From Callipepla californica brunnescens (Eukaryota; Chordata; Aves; Galliformes; Odontophoridae), in NCBI GenBank assembly GCA_023055505.1, contig JALIRH010000038.1, forward strand, positions 4,472,327-4,536,326: a stretch of DNA of 64,000 bases, written 5' to 3'. Position 1 is the first letter of the stretch. Each line of letters starts with the position of its first letter. Position numbers and translations under genes: made by a program. Positions 9,073 to 21,687 of this stretch are shown here, in pieces. The notes under the pieces are model-generated. The model was not told the DNA's origin, ran no database searches, and saw nothing but the letters and a program-made list of their open reading frames with translations.

Positions 9073-12000
9073 ATTAAGCAATTCTCAGGCAATTTTGTTG
9101 CAATTGAAGCATGGTATGGTGATTTCTTCCAATTTAATTTTGGTTTCTTAAATTTAGGTGCCCAAGTCCAAGTTTGCTGATCAGTATGATCATTATAGAA
9201 CACAGTGTTGTAAGTAGCTTCCTCACATAAAAATTATCTCTAGATGGGTATAGTTACCATCTCAGAAGTTTCTTCATAGATTGTATGTATAAAAGTTTTA
9301 TCATGAGTACATTACGCCATCCTAGCTCTCCCTGATTTCCAGCTACCTCTACGGAAAAATGATCTTACACTGATTATGTCACATCTGTCACAGTCAGCAA
9401 TCCTCTAAATTCCCATTTTCAGACATAGAATCATACTACACCATTTAGAATGCACCTCTGAAGGAGCCCACCAAAGTGGGCTTTGGTACATGAATTAGAG
9501 CGAGCTAGAAATCTATGTTTTATAACCCCATAGCTTGAAATGTTGCTAGTAGCAGGCCACGGGCTTTGTACTGAACTTGCACAGCTTCTAGTCTAGGTCT
9601 TGGAAGACCTGCTCACGCTAATCTTTTCTTGACATTTTCCCAGCTGTGTTTAGCCTGGTTTAGCTGTGACAGTATTTTTTATAATTGACTATGATCTATA
9701 GCTGATTTGGTTTGCATTTGCTTATCTTTAAGCAGTGCCACCAATTTATAAGCTAACATAATGATCATATAGAGAAATAGAGACCTGCTGCAATAGCAGA
9801 GATTTTCAGTAGTGGGGACACAGGACATGATGTAGAGAGAACAAACTGGGCAGAGAGAGATGAGCATGGACTAACACTGTAGACCTCTGGACTGTTAAGA
9901 TTTGCCTATATATAGGATGTTTCTTCCTTTTCCATAGACAAGGTTTTGATCACTGACAGTTTGCACTGTTCATTTGTCCTTCTGCTGGCAAATGAAGACA
10001 AGATCCCTAACTTCAGATACTGAGCCTTAGGTAAAACAGATTTCTCCTAAGCAGCTTGATTCCCTGATGAATGTTTGGAATGATCTAAGACATAGGGCTA
10101 ATTAATGTGGAAAATGTGTCCTGAAACCCCTTAGACTGCACAATGAGCAGCTGGAAGCCACAAGAGTTTCTAAGCCAACTTTAATGGCCCTATAACGATA
10201 TGGTCACGTGAATGAACCCAACCCGCCTGTTATTCATTGTGGTAATCAAGACAAAAAATAATGACTGGCCAAGTTTAAAGACAAAAAAGAAAAGCTGCAT
10301 ATAGTTAATGTCTAAACAAAGATTTTTATTGCAACATTTTCTCATGTATTTAAATTCTCAGGTATCTGGAGTCAAACTTGAAATTAAAGTAGCACTTTCT
10401 ACAGCCAATTGTCCTTTGCGTCCTGAATCCCTGATGGGTAATTTCTGCATACACAGTTTCATCAATTTTTGTGAGTTATGTTGAAGCTAATTTCAGTTCT
10501 GAAAATGAATATTTAAGTTTTTGATATCTGCACTATGCTACAAATTAATGGTTCTTTATAATCTTGGTATACTCAGCTATCATGGTGGTAATTTCTAGAT
10601 GGAAATAGACACTGAGAAAGATAGTATCTTGCTAACAGAAAAGACAAAGTAAACAAAACAGCTAATTAATGAAATAATTCAGTTCTCTAGCAAACTAGCA
10701 CAACCAGTGTTCTTATACGCAGTTTTCAAATGCATTTGCTGAAATCAATATAAGTTTTCTTATTGTGAATATCTGTTATGTGAGTCAGTGTATGGAATAT
10801 TCTTAATGTACTGTTTTGAGTACAACTCTGTGAATTTAAAATGGCATTTTACTCAATTTGAGAATTTTATTCAGAATTAAATTAGTATGCAGTTGCTTAA
10901 AGCTGTTATCGCTCTGCTTACTTTTATAGAAGTACTATAGTAAAGTGGTTTTTATTCATATACGAAGATTTACTGTGGCTCTATGATCATGTCTATTTAT
11001 TCATTGTTTGGGTTTTTTTTAATTTTCAAGATTTTCTAAGGAGACAGGCTCCCAGTTTTCCAAACTTTCTTAGCTTTTTTTTTTTTTTGGTTATCTTCTT
11101 CCACTCAACTTCATTTGAATTATTCCATCTTGTTAACTACTATGAAAACCTTAGTGGAAAACAAGTTAATGACTGCGTATATGAAAAACAGTACAAATGT
11201 ATTACAGAAATTTGTTGAGTTTCATTTTAGTTATATTTGACTGTTCATGTTGTAGACAGTGACAGATAAATGAACTGCTTGCATGTGCCCTTCATAATCA
11301 GTGGAGAAAATAAGTAGGTTTTAATACTGTCTCATTCTGTACTCATCTCTTTCTTGAAATGGTAACCAATTCATCTTAAATGTTTTTCTCAACCAAAATA
11401 CTGTGTTAGCACAAAGATGATCTTTGATTTTACCTTCACCTGTGATCACTTAGATACAGTTGTTTTGCTTAATTATTTATAGTAGCTCATGTTTTAGGAA
11501 AAGGGAGATGAAAGGAATTCAATAACTTTTGAAGTTATGAAATAAGCTGCACTTCAAATACAATTTCTTAAAATTTTGTCTTAATCTTCTACCTTGCTTT
11601 TAATTTTGCTACCATAAATTTTATATTTCAGGTAAGTGAAGAGGCATTTTTCATGTTTTATGTTTTAGAATGCTATTAAAGAAAAATCCCTGGCTGAGGT
11701 TATTCTCCAAGATTTCTTCAAAATTATTCTCCAAAAGAAGTCAATAGCAATATTTTTAATAAATGGTGCACAAATATTTTCAGGTTTTAAAAATGGTTAG
11801 CTCAACTGAAAAGATATTCAAGTAAAAATAATGATAAGCCCCATGAAGATGAAATTCAATGTTAAAATATGTAGAACTTCAACTAAAAACTAATGTTACA
11901 AAGAATACAAATTTTCTCTTAAATAAGTCACTGGAGTTCGAAGAAAATGAACTACCTAAAATTTTGACAGGAAATCTTCCTGTGTAATTTTTTTTTTGGC

Positions 12001-12536
12001 ACAGTTTTGGAAATAGATAAAAATAGGAATTTAAGTATTCTGTTAAAAGGTATATGTAATAAGTATACAACACCAGTTTGTTCACACACATCTATTGTCA
12101 TAAATATATACATGTTTTTATATACTTTTATGTATACACATGTGTACATGAAAATAAAGTTTACATACATCACATACTTCATGGAACACATTCCACACAA
12201 CATGCCTGTACATCATAAGTGCCAGCCTGTGCCCTGTTTGTTAGCATTCCACTTCTCTGCTCTTCTACACCAGGTCTTGAATCCTCACCTCGCAAGACCT
12301 CTGCAATGGTTCAAGGTCTGGATCTGTCTGCTACATACTGTTGCAGATTTGCAAAAAATGGTGATATCATGGAGAGAGAAACAAAGGCAAACTAAGTCAG
12401 CTATAGCCACCTGATTAATTAGAAAAATTACTGTCAGATAAACCAAGTAAAATTAATCTAGGAAGGTCAAGAAAAACCCAGACAGTGCGAGCCCAATAAT
12501 CTTCTGTCTTGAGGCCTTCCAAATTCAGTGCAAAAA

Positions 12537-12559
12537 CTGTGGCCTGTCACAGGCCACAG
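12537..12559. repeat. GC-rich perfect hairpin, 10-bp arms
   Basis: CTGTGGCCTG, loop TCA, CAGGCCACAG. It stands out from AT-rich flanks. No U run follows on the plus strand and there is no gene beside it, so no function is assigned. Confidence 0.85.
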
Positions 12560-13607
12560 AGAAGCAGAGTAAAACACTATATTTTCTAAAATATTTAAAT
12601 CACTTTTATGTAGGATGATGATCTATAGTGTCATGTTGATTTTGGTTTTTGAATCTTAAGGGAAGTGAAGGAAGCATCAAAAGTCTTTATAGTTCTTCCA
12701 TGACTATTTTTTGTCCTTTGATAAAACATCTTCACTTGTGGAGAAGAATCAATTACATGATAAAAATTTTCAGTGTCAGAATGCGAGTAAGATTTCATAT
12801 CCTTCTAAAAAACTCTATACTTTTAACAGCAGACGTTATACCTTATACTTACTTTCATTTCTTTAAAAAAGTAAAATCTTATTGATTTTATTTATTTTTA
12901 ATAAAACACACCTGGAGTAAGGAATACAGGGGAAAATAGAGAAAGCAAAGTAGAAGGAAAGTCACTAGATGCAAAAAGAAGAAAATTATGCTAATTCCAC
13001 ACAATTTCTTGCAGTGCTTTCTTATTTTGCAATTAGTCATCCAGCAAGAAAATCACAGGAAATTAAGTTTTGCATGCTACTTGGATGTTCTTCAGCACTG
13101 AGTAGGAGGGGAACGTGTCAATTACACTTAGGAATGAGCACTTAACCAAGAAATTTCTCACAATTTATAACATTTATGATTTAATAATTAGTCATCAATT
13201 AAATATCAGAACTGCTAACTGTATGTTTATTTTGTATAATTAAGCAATAAGGCAACTTCCTAATGCTTGACATGGTGATATATCTTTATTACAAATTACA
13301 ATGTTGGCACAAAGTAATGGCAAGAAAGTTCAGGTAATTAACTAAAATCCAGTTTCCCAAAAATACTTGGTGTTTTTGAACAAATACCAGTAATTTTTAT
13401 TTGTATAGATAAGTACAATATCCTTCTTCCTCAATAGCTTGCCTTGGGAGAATATGAAACTTGTAATTTCAGAACCAGAAGAACCATAGTTAGAGAAATC
13501 CAATCTAACCCGTGTCCGTGTAACTCAATTTACTTGTTATCTAAGAGCTATAAGACACATCTTGAAGTGACCAACTAAAGCTATATTGATGTCTCCTCTA
13601 TTTTCAG

Positions 13608-13660
13608 TAAAATAAAATAAAATAAAATAAAATAAAATAAAATAAAATAAAATAAAATAA
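13608..13660. repeat. (AAAAT)n pentanucleotide microsatellite
   Basis: About ten uninterrupted AAAAT/AATAA units over 53 bp, with no visible interruptions, so likely variable in length between individuals. Confidence 0.95.
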
Positions 13661-14647
13661 CAGACCCCTCTGATTTAATGAAATTATCAAAAGGATAAAT
13701 AACTGATGTCAGTAGCTACTGGGAAAAACAAACAAATGAACTTTGAGAAGTTAAATATATATTGCAGCATCACATATGGTTTTACACGATTCCATTCATA
13801 TTCACAGAGGTAGCAGAAAGAATCTGAAAATTATTTCTGTAGCGATGAAGACCCCAGGGAGGAAATGAGGTTAATTATTTGCTATATTTCCTACTGGGAC
13901 ATATATTCCAGTCTTTAGGCAGAATCAAGGTAGATATGTATTGGGCCAATTACAGATTTTTCAAATCATTAATCATAAAAATTATTATTCACTGGACATA
14001 GATAAGAGGAAAATACATGTGAGAATCCCTGATATAGTGACATGAAATATAGGGCTGTAACAGTTGTTAAATAATTTATCCACATTGTTAAGCGTGATTT
14101 TTGGATGATGCTACTAGAATTCATATTTTCAAATAGAAAAGGATGAGACACATAAACTTGAGAGTAGCTGACAGCAGAACTTATAAATATGTTTGAATTT
14201 TAGAAAGTCAGTATCTTTGAATTGTAATTGAAAATTACATTCATGTCCCAAAACTGATCTCTGGTATTTTAAGTACCGTAAACCATAATGAGTTTTAGAA
14301 AGTATTATCTAAGTCATCTATATAGGAGTTGTGGGGGTATATTGAGAACTTACTTTCTGTAGTGAAGAGATACATAAGGATTCAAAGAACTCCATGTCAG
14401 CTAGATCACAAATTTCTTTCTGGAAAAGGCTTGTATTTGTGTCAAAAAAAAAACCAAACCAAAACAAAAAATATATATGTGACATTCCTTTATTTTTCCA
14501 CTCCACATACTATCTACTGTTTTTATGTTATATTCACTCCCCAAAGTGAATAACTTTGGACATCCATTAGTATCTTTCACAGTTGTTTGGAAAGTTAGTC
14601 TGAAAAATTCCTGAAGATGATTTTTACTTGATTCCAATTCAGTACAG

Positions 14648-15202
14648 AGAATCGTAGAATGGTCTGGGTTGGAAGGAGCCTTTACATCATTTAGTTCCAA
14701 CCCCCTGCTACAGGCAGGAATGAAGGTACTCTAGCTCTCTGATCATCTTTGTGGCCCTCCTCTGGACTTGCTCCAATAGCCTGATGCCCTTCTTGTGTTG
14801 GGGGCCCCAGATGCAGTACTCCAGGTGGCGTCCCTCAAGAGCAGAGTAGAGAGGCAGAATCACACCCCTTAACCTGCTGTTCATGCTTTTCTTGATGCAA
14901 CCCTGGACACAGTTGTCCTTCTGGGCTGCAAGCACAAATTTCCAGCTCATTTTGAGTCTTTCAACAGCCAGCACTCTCAGTTCCTTCTCCTATGATCTAC
15001 ACTCAAGTCATTCTCCACTCAACCTGCATTTGTGCATGGAATTGCCCCAACCCAGATGCAGGACCTTAAACTTGACCTTGTTGAACTTCATGAGGTGGGC
15101 ATAGGCCCACTGCTCAAGCCTCTCCAGTTCTCTCTGGATAGCATATCATCCCTCTAGCATGTCAACTGCATCACTCAGCTTGGTGTCATCTGCAAACTTG
15201 TT
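14648..15202 (-). repeat. CR1 LINE fragment with internal deletion, minus strand
   Basis: The 3' end is at AGAATCGTAGAATGGTCTGG (14648-14667), followed by 'ggaaggagcctttacatcat' and 'ccctgctacaggcaggaatg'. At about 14730 the sequence jumps to 'gctctctgatcatctttgtgg', skipping several hundred bases found in a full 3' region. It then runs through 'ccccagatgcagtactccagg', 'ttctgggctgcaagcacaaa', 'cccaacccagatgcaggacc' and 'agcttggtgtcatctgcaaa', stopping near 15202. Its 5' part is one of the better-preserved ORF2 segments here. Confidence 0.9.
14708..14974 (-). pseudogene. CR1 ORF2 C-terminal remnant
   Basis: Eighty-eight open codons on the minus strand encode part of the region behind the CR1 reverse-transcriptase core. 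FVLAAQKDNCVQGCIKKSMN, then [20 protein letters not shown] and [16 protein letters not shown], are typical of this ORF2 segment. The apparent stop comes just beyond the internal deletion of the host element. The fragment has no catalytic residues and no functional start, so it is a dead LINE remnant. Confidence 0.85.
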
Positions 15203-16292
15203 TCTTTTCCATTGGGTATTTATATAATATTTTAAAGAACTGGAAACTACTACAACTAAAAATTTAAGAGAAAAGAAAGAGATGAAGCAGTAGAATTTGC
15301 TGCTACCAAATAAGTTTCATTGTCAGCTTATAACAAATATTGTTAAACATTAAAATTCATTTTTAACATTAAATATCTTGTATGGCTATAGCTTATGCAC
15401 TTTACATATAAAACACTTCAAAGGTCAGGAAATCAATCATCCATGTTTTACTTGTCATGCCTATTCGTTTAAGCCAATATAAAATAATGAATACCTCTTT
15501 GCATTAAAGTTCTGTCTTGGCCTGATTGATCCTCTATAAAGCTATTATAAAGGTCACAATATGGTAAGTTTAAGACTATTGGGGAATGGGAAGGCACAAG
15601 TTAAGATAAACATGTCACCTACTGTATAATGGAGTTTAGCTTCACATTTGGAAGTGCATATTTGCTAAAATCAAAATTGTGATGTTTAAAGTCTTATTTT
15701 ATTTTAATTATCTATCCTTATTTTCCATGATTTATAAGAATGTATGGCAAGTTCTCAATGGATTTGTCCTTGTAAAACACAGATAAGTTACCATTATCTC
15801 TTGCAAAATTATTTGGGCAATATGACTGCTTGTGAATGCTTATGCAGTCATTCTTATGTTCATAGTGCTTTTTTTAAGGATTTGGAAGAAGTGTTAGATA
15901 TTTTAATTTAAAATTAAATGTTACTTATTTGTATTCATAAATTAGTGTATAGGAATGATGTGCAATACATCTACTTTTTTTTGGTCATTTATATAAGCAA
16001 ACATGTATAAAGACAAAAAATAGAGGTTAGGCAGCTTAAAACTGTGTTACTTTTCTGAAAAATAATCAACTGAAAACAAGCATTTGAAAAAGCATGCTTG
16101 GAAAAATGTTTTGAAAATGTTACATGAGTATATGTGCCATTGTTGATGATACCATGAGAAGTTAAGTGATCAGACAAGGACTTTCCTTGCTTGTTGATAT
16201 TTTTTGTGTGTTACAAGCAGTGAGCCATATTTTACTTGGACAAGGGTCAAGCACACACAGTGCTCTTACTTCTCTATATAAAGTCATCCATG
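15203..16292. other. Unique AT-rich DNA, no gene seen
   Basis: About 1.1 kb without a recognised repeat or gene. Frames are short and random. Confidence 0.6.
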
Positions 16293-16859
16293 TGCCATGG
16301 TTTTCACTGAGATAGAATTAATTTTCTTTGTAGTGGCTCACATTTTTTTTTTTTTTAATAAAAACACACAGATGTTTTTAGTTATTGCAGAGAAGATCTT
16401 ATATAGCGCCAAGGACTTTTACTACTTCTCTTGCTGTCTTGCCAGCAAGTAGGCTAAGGGTGCATAAGGAGCTGGGAGGTGGCACAGCCAGGACAACTCA
16501 CACAGGCTGATCAGAAGGATATCTCATACCATAAGAGGTCATGATCAGCAATAGATCTGGGATAAAGAAGGGGGAAAGAGAGGAATCTTAGAAGTAATGA
16601 TGTTTGGATTCACAAAAAAAGATTACACATGATGAGCCCTGCTTTCCTGGAAGTGGATGACCAACTTACTGTTGATGGAAAGTACAAAAATATAGCAAAA
16701 TAATTGTGTGCATAGCTTTTGCTTTATTGAATAAACTCTTTATGTGTAGCCCCAAATTCCTGTGCTTTTACCATCTCACTTCTCTCCCTTATCCCACCTG
16801 GGGAGAGTGGGCAAATGACTGTGTGGTGCTGAGCCTCCTGACAGACTTTAATCACAACA
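16293..16859 (+). mobile_element. ERVL-like solo LTR, degraded (about 567 bp)
   Basis: The left end reads TGCCATGGTTTTCACTGAGA followed by TAGAATTAATTTTCTTTG. The middle has 'gttattgcagagaagatc', 'ccagcaagtaggctaagggtg', 'ctgggaggtggcacagccagg' and 'gatatctcataccataagag'. The right part has 'gagccctgctttcctggaagtgg' and 'ccacctggggagagtgggca', ending CACAACA. From memory this order is that of a widespread avian ERVL LTR beginning TG-GATGGTTTTGACTGGGATAG. An AATAAA signal is at 16730-16735. The usual TATA box has decayed (near 16545). No matching target duplication is visible and no internal viral sequence is adjacent. Old insertion. Confidence 0.75.
16730..16735 (+). promoter_or_regulatory. 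AATAAA polyadenylation signal in the ERVL-like LTR
   Basis: AATAAA lies within GAATAAACTC at the position expected for the end of the R region of this LTR type. It supports plus orientation of the LTR. Confidence 0.5.
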
Positions 16860-17501
16860 TTCTATATGAACTTTCCCAGATATGTGACTCAACTGTTCAT
16901 GATCACTTCTCACTGGGTCATCCTATGAGTACATAGCCAAGACATGAACATGCATGATTTTTTATTTAAAAAGTTTTGTCACTTTAAGTAGGAATAAGCC
17001 TTGACCATAAGTTAATTCTATGCTTTGCCTATTGGTTCGTTTAGTCCTGGCAGGGCTCTTGGAACTTCCTCCACAGCTTTCAGACTTTCCACTTCTAAAG
17101 TGGTAAAAAACCTACATTTCCTCTATTGGTTGCTGCAGTGATTCTTGGCAACTCTCACCTTCAGTCCTTTAGTCCCATATAATGAGTTTCTTTGATAAGT
17201 CTAGAATTCAATATTTCATATATTTTATAGGAAAATACCAAAATTACATATTTTGATATTTTTCATCTCTTTTGTTTGCCACATTTTTTTACTGCATTTA
17301 TTAAGTATTCTGAATAGTTTCTAATCCTTAAAGAAATATTTCTCAAGAAATCCACTTATCTGAAACTGTATTGTGACTTGCTTTATATTGTTCATAAAAA
17401 ATATATTGATGCCCAGTTCCATGACTAATGGGGCAGTGAACTCCTGTTTAGATAGCATAATGTTATATATAGCATATAATATTTATATAAATATTATTTT
17501 T
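16860..17501. other. Unique AT-rich DNA, no gene seen
   Basis: Nothing recognised between the ERVL-like LTR and the next CR1. Confidence 0.6.
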
Positions 17502-17730
17502 ACAGAATCACAGAATCACTGAACTGTGGGGGTTGAAAGGGACTTCTAGAGATCATCAAGTTCAATCCCCCTGCAATGCAAGGTTCCCTGCAGAAGACGG
17601 CACAGGTAGGCGTCCAGACAGGTCTTGATTATCTCCAGAGAAAGAGACTCCACAGCCTCTCTTGGCAGCCTTCTCCAGAGCATTATTAGAAACTGATGGT
17701 ACCTGAAGAATTTTCTTGATGAGTCATGGT
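17502..17730 (-). repeat. CR1 LINE 3' fragment, minus strand
   Basis: ACAGAATCACAGAATCACTG opens the 3' end. Then come 'gttgaaagggacttctagag', 'caatccccctgcaatgcaag', 'ggcacaggtaggcgtccaga' and 'gagactccacagcctctctt'. The pattern 'ccccctgca…ggttccctgcag…cacaggtaggcgtcc' is shared with the copies at 8.2 kb and 41.9 kb, and so probably the same subfamily. It fades after about 17730. Confidence 0.85.
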
Positions 17731-18110
17731 CAAAAAAGGCAAAGGAACTCAGTGGACAGAAGCTGATGAATCCTGAGAACCCATTGTTGTAATTACTACT
17801 CAGCATGCAGCAATTAGATGTTGGCATCTTGCAGCAGAAGTCATGGGAATTTGTCCATCTCTGTAAGTGACAAACAGAAATTAGAGGCATAAATACTAAA
17901 GGGAAAATATTTCCAAATTTTCCATATATAGTACTTGATTAAAAAAAAAAAAAAAGCCTCAGAAAAGTTTCAGCAAAAGAAAGGGGCAAGAGCAACGAGA
18001 ATATCAAGAAGAAACTGAACAAACAAAAACAAACCCAATATGCTTTTTGGGTACTTGCATTTAAACTAAACATCTAAAATTATGGAGTTAATGTTAATTG
18101 GTATAATGCG
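17731..18110. other. Unique AT-rich DNA with an A run
   Basis: No gene seen. An A15 run lies at 17941-17955, followed by A-rich sequence. Confidence 0.6.
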
Positions 18111-18209
18111 TAGATCACAAAAGAAGTAATGCCTCCTATTTATTTCCATAGTACAAAGAGCTCAATAACACTGTTAGATAGGGAAAATTCTCAACTACAA
18201 TACAAGGGT
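18111..18209 (-). mobile_element. Mariner DNA transposon end (Galluhop-like), minus strand
   Basis: TAGATCACAAAAGAAGTAAT begins the terminal region, then 'gcctcctatttatttccat', 'caaagagctcaataacact' and 'aaattctcaactacaatac'. The reverse complement matches the end of the element at 39457-39622 over about 95 bp, with a small internal deletion. That copy also carries the C-terminus of a mariner transposase, which identifies the family and gives the strand. Only the terminal ~100 bp remain here, followed at once by a CR1. Non-autonomous and inactive. Confidence 0.7.
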
Positions 18210-18390
18210 TAGGGAAGGTGTCCAGGTGAGTTTTGAATACCTCCACAGAAGGAGACCCCACAACCTCTCTGGAAGCCTGTTCCAGTGTTCTGTCACCCTC
18301 AGAGTAAAGAAGTTTTTCTCATGATTAGATGAAACTTACTATGTTCCAGTTTGTGGCTGTTGCCTCTTGTACTGTTTCTAGACCCCACAT
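18210..18390 (-). repeat. CR1 LINE fragment lacking its 3' end, minus strand
   Basis: Starts inside CR1 at 'caagggttagggaaggtgtcc', then 'ccacagaaggagaccccaca', 'ctctggaagcctgttccagt', 'tgtcaccctcagagtaaaga' and 'actatgttccagtttgtggc'. The extreme CR1 3' end is missing and a mariner end abuts directly. Either a later deletion joined them or the mariner is inserted at this edge. Confidence 0.8.
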
Positions 18391-19595
18391 TAATAGCATA
18401 TCAGTACATATACTGTCTACAACTGCTCTATACAGGTTAGTACATTCAGACCTATTCAGTATTTAACATTTGAACGTTTCAAGTGAAATTTTATTTTTAG
18501 AAAAAAAAATAAAAGGGTTAAAAGAATGCATATAATATATCATGTGACAAAATTCTCACATTCAGTTGAGTGTTTTTAGCCAGTGAGTACTTAATTCATT
18601 TTTAGTCATATGACAGAGTTAATTGTGAATTTGAAGGCATCAATCACTTACATGATTGCATTGTAGTTAAGGGTGAAAAAAAGACAGCAGAAAGACAATA
18701 AATGGGTTTAATTAGACATTTTAAATCACTTTTCACACTGAAGAAGGAAGTAATCTTTATGATAAGACTTACTGACTTTTCAGTATTTCTTGTGAAACTC
18801 TGCTGATGAAAAACAAAGGTCAAATGTATTCAGAGGTCTTAAAAATGAATGGTGTTACTCTTGCTAAATAAGTAATAATACTGTTCATAGTAAGAAATAA
18901 CTTAATTTCTGGAAGTTCATCTGAATACATTTGAAAAGAACAGTAACTAAGCAAGAAAATGCAAACCAACCTGGATCTTTTTCTCATTCTAGAAGCATGA
19001 CTCTGTGGATCTTAAAATGACCTGTATATGACATTCTTTCCTAGTGAAATTGCAGAAAATTGTTTCTTCAATGAGTGTATACCTATACATACAAAAGAAT
19101 GTTCCTGTTTGTCTGTTTTTACTCAAGTTCTTCCAGAAATTTGGTTTTGTAATTTTGTTTTTGCAATTGAAACCAAGATCAATGTAGTGTAGGAAAAGAC
19201 TTTCATGAGGTTGAATTTAGGAATATTTCATTTGCACTCGAACTAGGAGATGATATCTAACTAAGACTGAAATACCACAGCCACTATACTGAAGAGACAG
19301 GATCATGGAGATTGTATTCAAAACTCTTAAGACAATTGAACTGGAAATGAGGAGAAAATTAATTTTGGAAAAAGAAAAAAAAAGATTTTCTAAGCAACTG
19401 CTTTTGAAACTCTGTGTTTCATCCATTCAAGCTTTTCACTATATAGATACATAGGAGGTGGATTACAAAATGACTTACGTTTTTTTTCTTCTTAATAAGA
19501 TTTTTCTGAACTCTCAGTTGTTATATATGACCTACAACTGGTACTTCTCATCCTCTTTAAACATTTTTTTTTCTTTTGATTTTCAATACTTTGGG

Positions 19596-19649
19596 ATATA
19601 TATATATATATATTTCACTGGCTTTTTTTTGTTTTGTTTTGTTTTTTGT
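19596..19649. repeat. (AT)n followed by T/G-rich simple repeats
   Basis: An alternating AT run at 19596-19612 and TTTTG units at 19623-19649. Confidence 0.9.
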
Positions 19650-21664
19650 CAGACTGAAATATCTCTGTTAAAATGAAACTTTGTAGTAGCCACAAGAGAA
19701 AATGCCCAAACCTGTTGAGTGTTCATCTTAGAAGAGCAATGTGTTGCTCCATGTACATAGATCAGCGTCCTCATCTTTCTAAATAACATGAACCAAAGGA
19801 AAAAAACATATCTTTACCCTTTGATCTTAACTGAAAATATTTCTTATTACATTTATACTTTATTCAGAAACACGAAGAAGCTAAATGTGATAACTTACTT
19901 TTTTTTTTTTTTTAACTCCGTTTTTACTTCCCTCAATGCAATTCTGATTTTAATTTGATTTCCATAATCTTTTTTCTAACTTGCAGCATTGAGCTACATA
20001 ACCAATGTTCAGGGTAAGAAGTCTTAAATTAATTTCCCTGTTGTTATTTTTTATATTTTTTCCCTATAATCATGTAAGGCACCTTGATTCATGTTAATAA
20101 AGATCTGAATTTTTACTCCACAGACAGAAACATCATCAACTTCCATTTCTTCTCCCTGCCTCCCCACTACATATGTATACATATGTGTATACATATCTAT
20201 ATAGTCATGCATGAAAGTCAGTTGTAAACTTAGAGTAGCTTTTTTATTTGTAGTGCATAAAATGAACAACAGTAACATTAACAATATTTGCATTAAACCA
20301 TGACCTACATTTGTTAAGACAGAAAACAGTGAAAAATTAGAATGAAGCCTTCCATTAAAACACTCACATTGATCCATATCTTAAGTTCCACTCTTCCTCA
20401 TCTCTAAAAGAAAATGGGAATATATGAAGGCTTTTATTTCACTTTCCTGTATCTGTAGAAGAAAATCTTATGTATTTATCTTCATTAGAATCATTTAAGT
20501 TTCTATAATTCTCTACATGATTCTATTATCATTTAAAAAAATAAATAATAAAAGAAGTTTTATTCTATTTTTTTTTCAACTTTCTGTAAACAACAGAAAT
20601 CCACGTCTTTTAAAATATAATAAACCTGGATGTTATTCTTCCAATAAGTAAAGACAGCAAGCAAGGTTTATTACAACTACTTCTTCACTCCTCATGTGAC
20701 ATATCATGAAGCATAATTAAAAGCTATTACAAATGATGAAAAACAAGTGACAACTCAAAAAGGCGAGCTTCTGATGTATATTTGCTTGTTATCAATCTGT
20801 TGAGTCATGTTCAAAGCATGGTAATTCACAGTAGTTTTCCTAGTGATTAATGTCAGAATTTTAGAGGGTATAGTGTATTAGTAACTACTCTAAATAATAT
20901 TTTTCTTCATACTAGAATGCTGTCGAATTCACGCCAAGAGTTTCATCTTATTTTTTTAAAAAGTATTTTCAAAGTGATATAAAATACTGCAATATGTAGC
21001 AGATATTTGAAATATTATCAGTCTACAGCAATCTAAATGTTGAACGTTATGTTGTCTACATCCTACCTATACTTTAGATTAGTCTGAGATTTCATTGTGA
21101 GATTACATTATACTAAACAAAATCAACAGAGTAACAATAATATATATTTGAAGTGGCCCATTAAAAATAGCTTTAAGGATCTATATGCATACACCTACAT
21201 AAAATCACTTGTATTGCCTACCAAATTTTTCTGCGTAAGCATTATGTTCTCTTACAATCTTGAATATTCAGGAGTTTAAAATTATTTTGACCTAGAATTG
21301 TCTAAAATTATTTTTGATATCCAAAGATTTATTGTTTGGGCCTAAAGTTCGTTAAATTTCAAAAATTCTACAAAAGTCTACAAAATCTGTTCCAGCAGTG
21401 AAAAGGACATAATTTATCTCCTCAAATTAGTCAAATGTACTACAGATAAATAATCAATTTATTTATGTAGAATAAGAACCATTTATTGTCCTAAGACAGT
21501 CATTCTAAGAATTGTTATTTTGAAGTCAAGTACTGAAGTCATTACTCCTGGCATGAGAAGCTAGTGTGACCACCCAAATTCTTTTTGCATATTGTCCTAG
21601 TGACTGTTTAAATATAAATAGGCATAGAAGGATATCAGAGTGTTCAACAAATTGCCATCCTGTT

Positions 21665-21687
21665 AAAAAAAAAAAAAAAAAAAAAAA
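21665..21687. repeat. A23 homopolymer
   Basis: Twenty-three consecutive A on the plus strand. There is no recognisable retroposed body upstream, so it is not clearly a poly-A tail. Confidence 0.95.

Larger units (their letters stand above)
9073..14647. other. 5.6 kb mostly unique AT-rich DNA
   Basis: I see no exon, RNA gene or dispersed repeat. Local items are a small hairpin AGCCCAC-CAAA-GTGGGCT at 9465-9482, a T run near 11076-11088, an alternating TA/CA stretch around 12105-12170, the GC-rich hairpin at 12537-12559 and the (AAAAT)n array at 13608-13660. The longest frame (12007-12414 plus, 135 codons) has a composition dictated by AT repeats and lacks any recognised domain. Confidence 0.55.

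Noticed and set aside
9423..9482. CATAGAATCATA motif resembling a CR1 3' end, plus a small hairpin
   Set aside because: Only about 12 bases match the CR1 tail and none of the following CR1 blocks is present. The 7-bp hairpin is within chance expectation.
12007..12414. 135-codon open frame on the plus strand, longest-looking candidate in unique DNA near 12 kb
   Set aside because: The translation is shaped by TA/CA-rich sequence, overlaps frames of similar size on the other strand, and shows no domain or signal I recognise.
13608..13660. Regular repeat array considered as a CRISPR-like or satellite array
   Set aside because: It is a plain pentanucleotide microsatellite without spacers, in vertebrate DNA.
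21665..21687. A23 run considered as the tail of a processed pseudogene
   Set aside because: No coding or UTR-like body, no target duplication and no polyadenylation signal are recognisable next to it.
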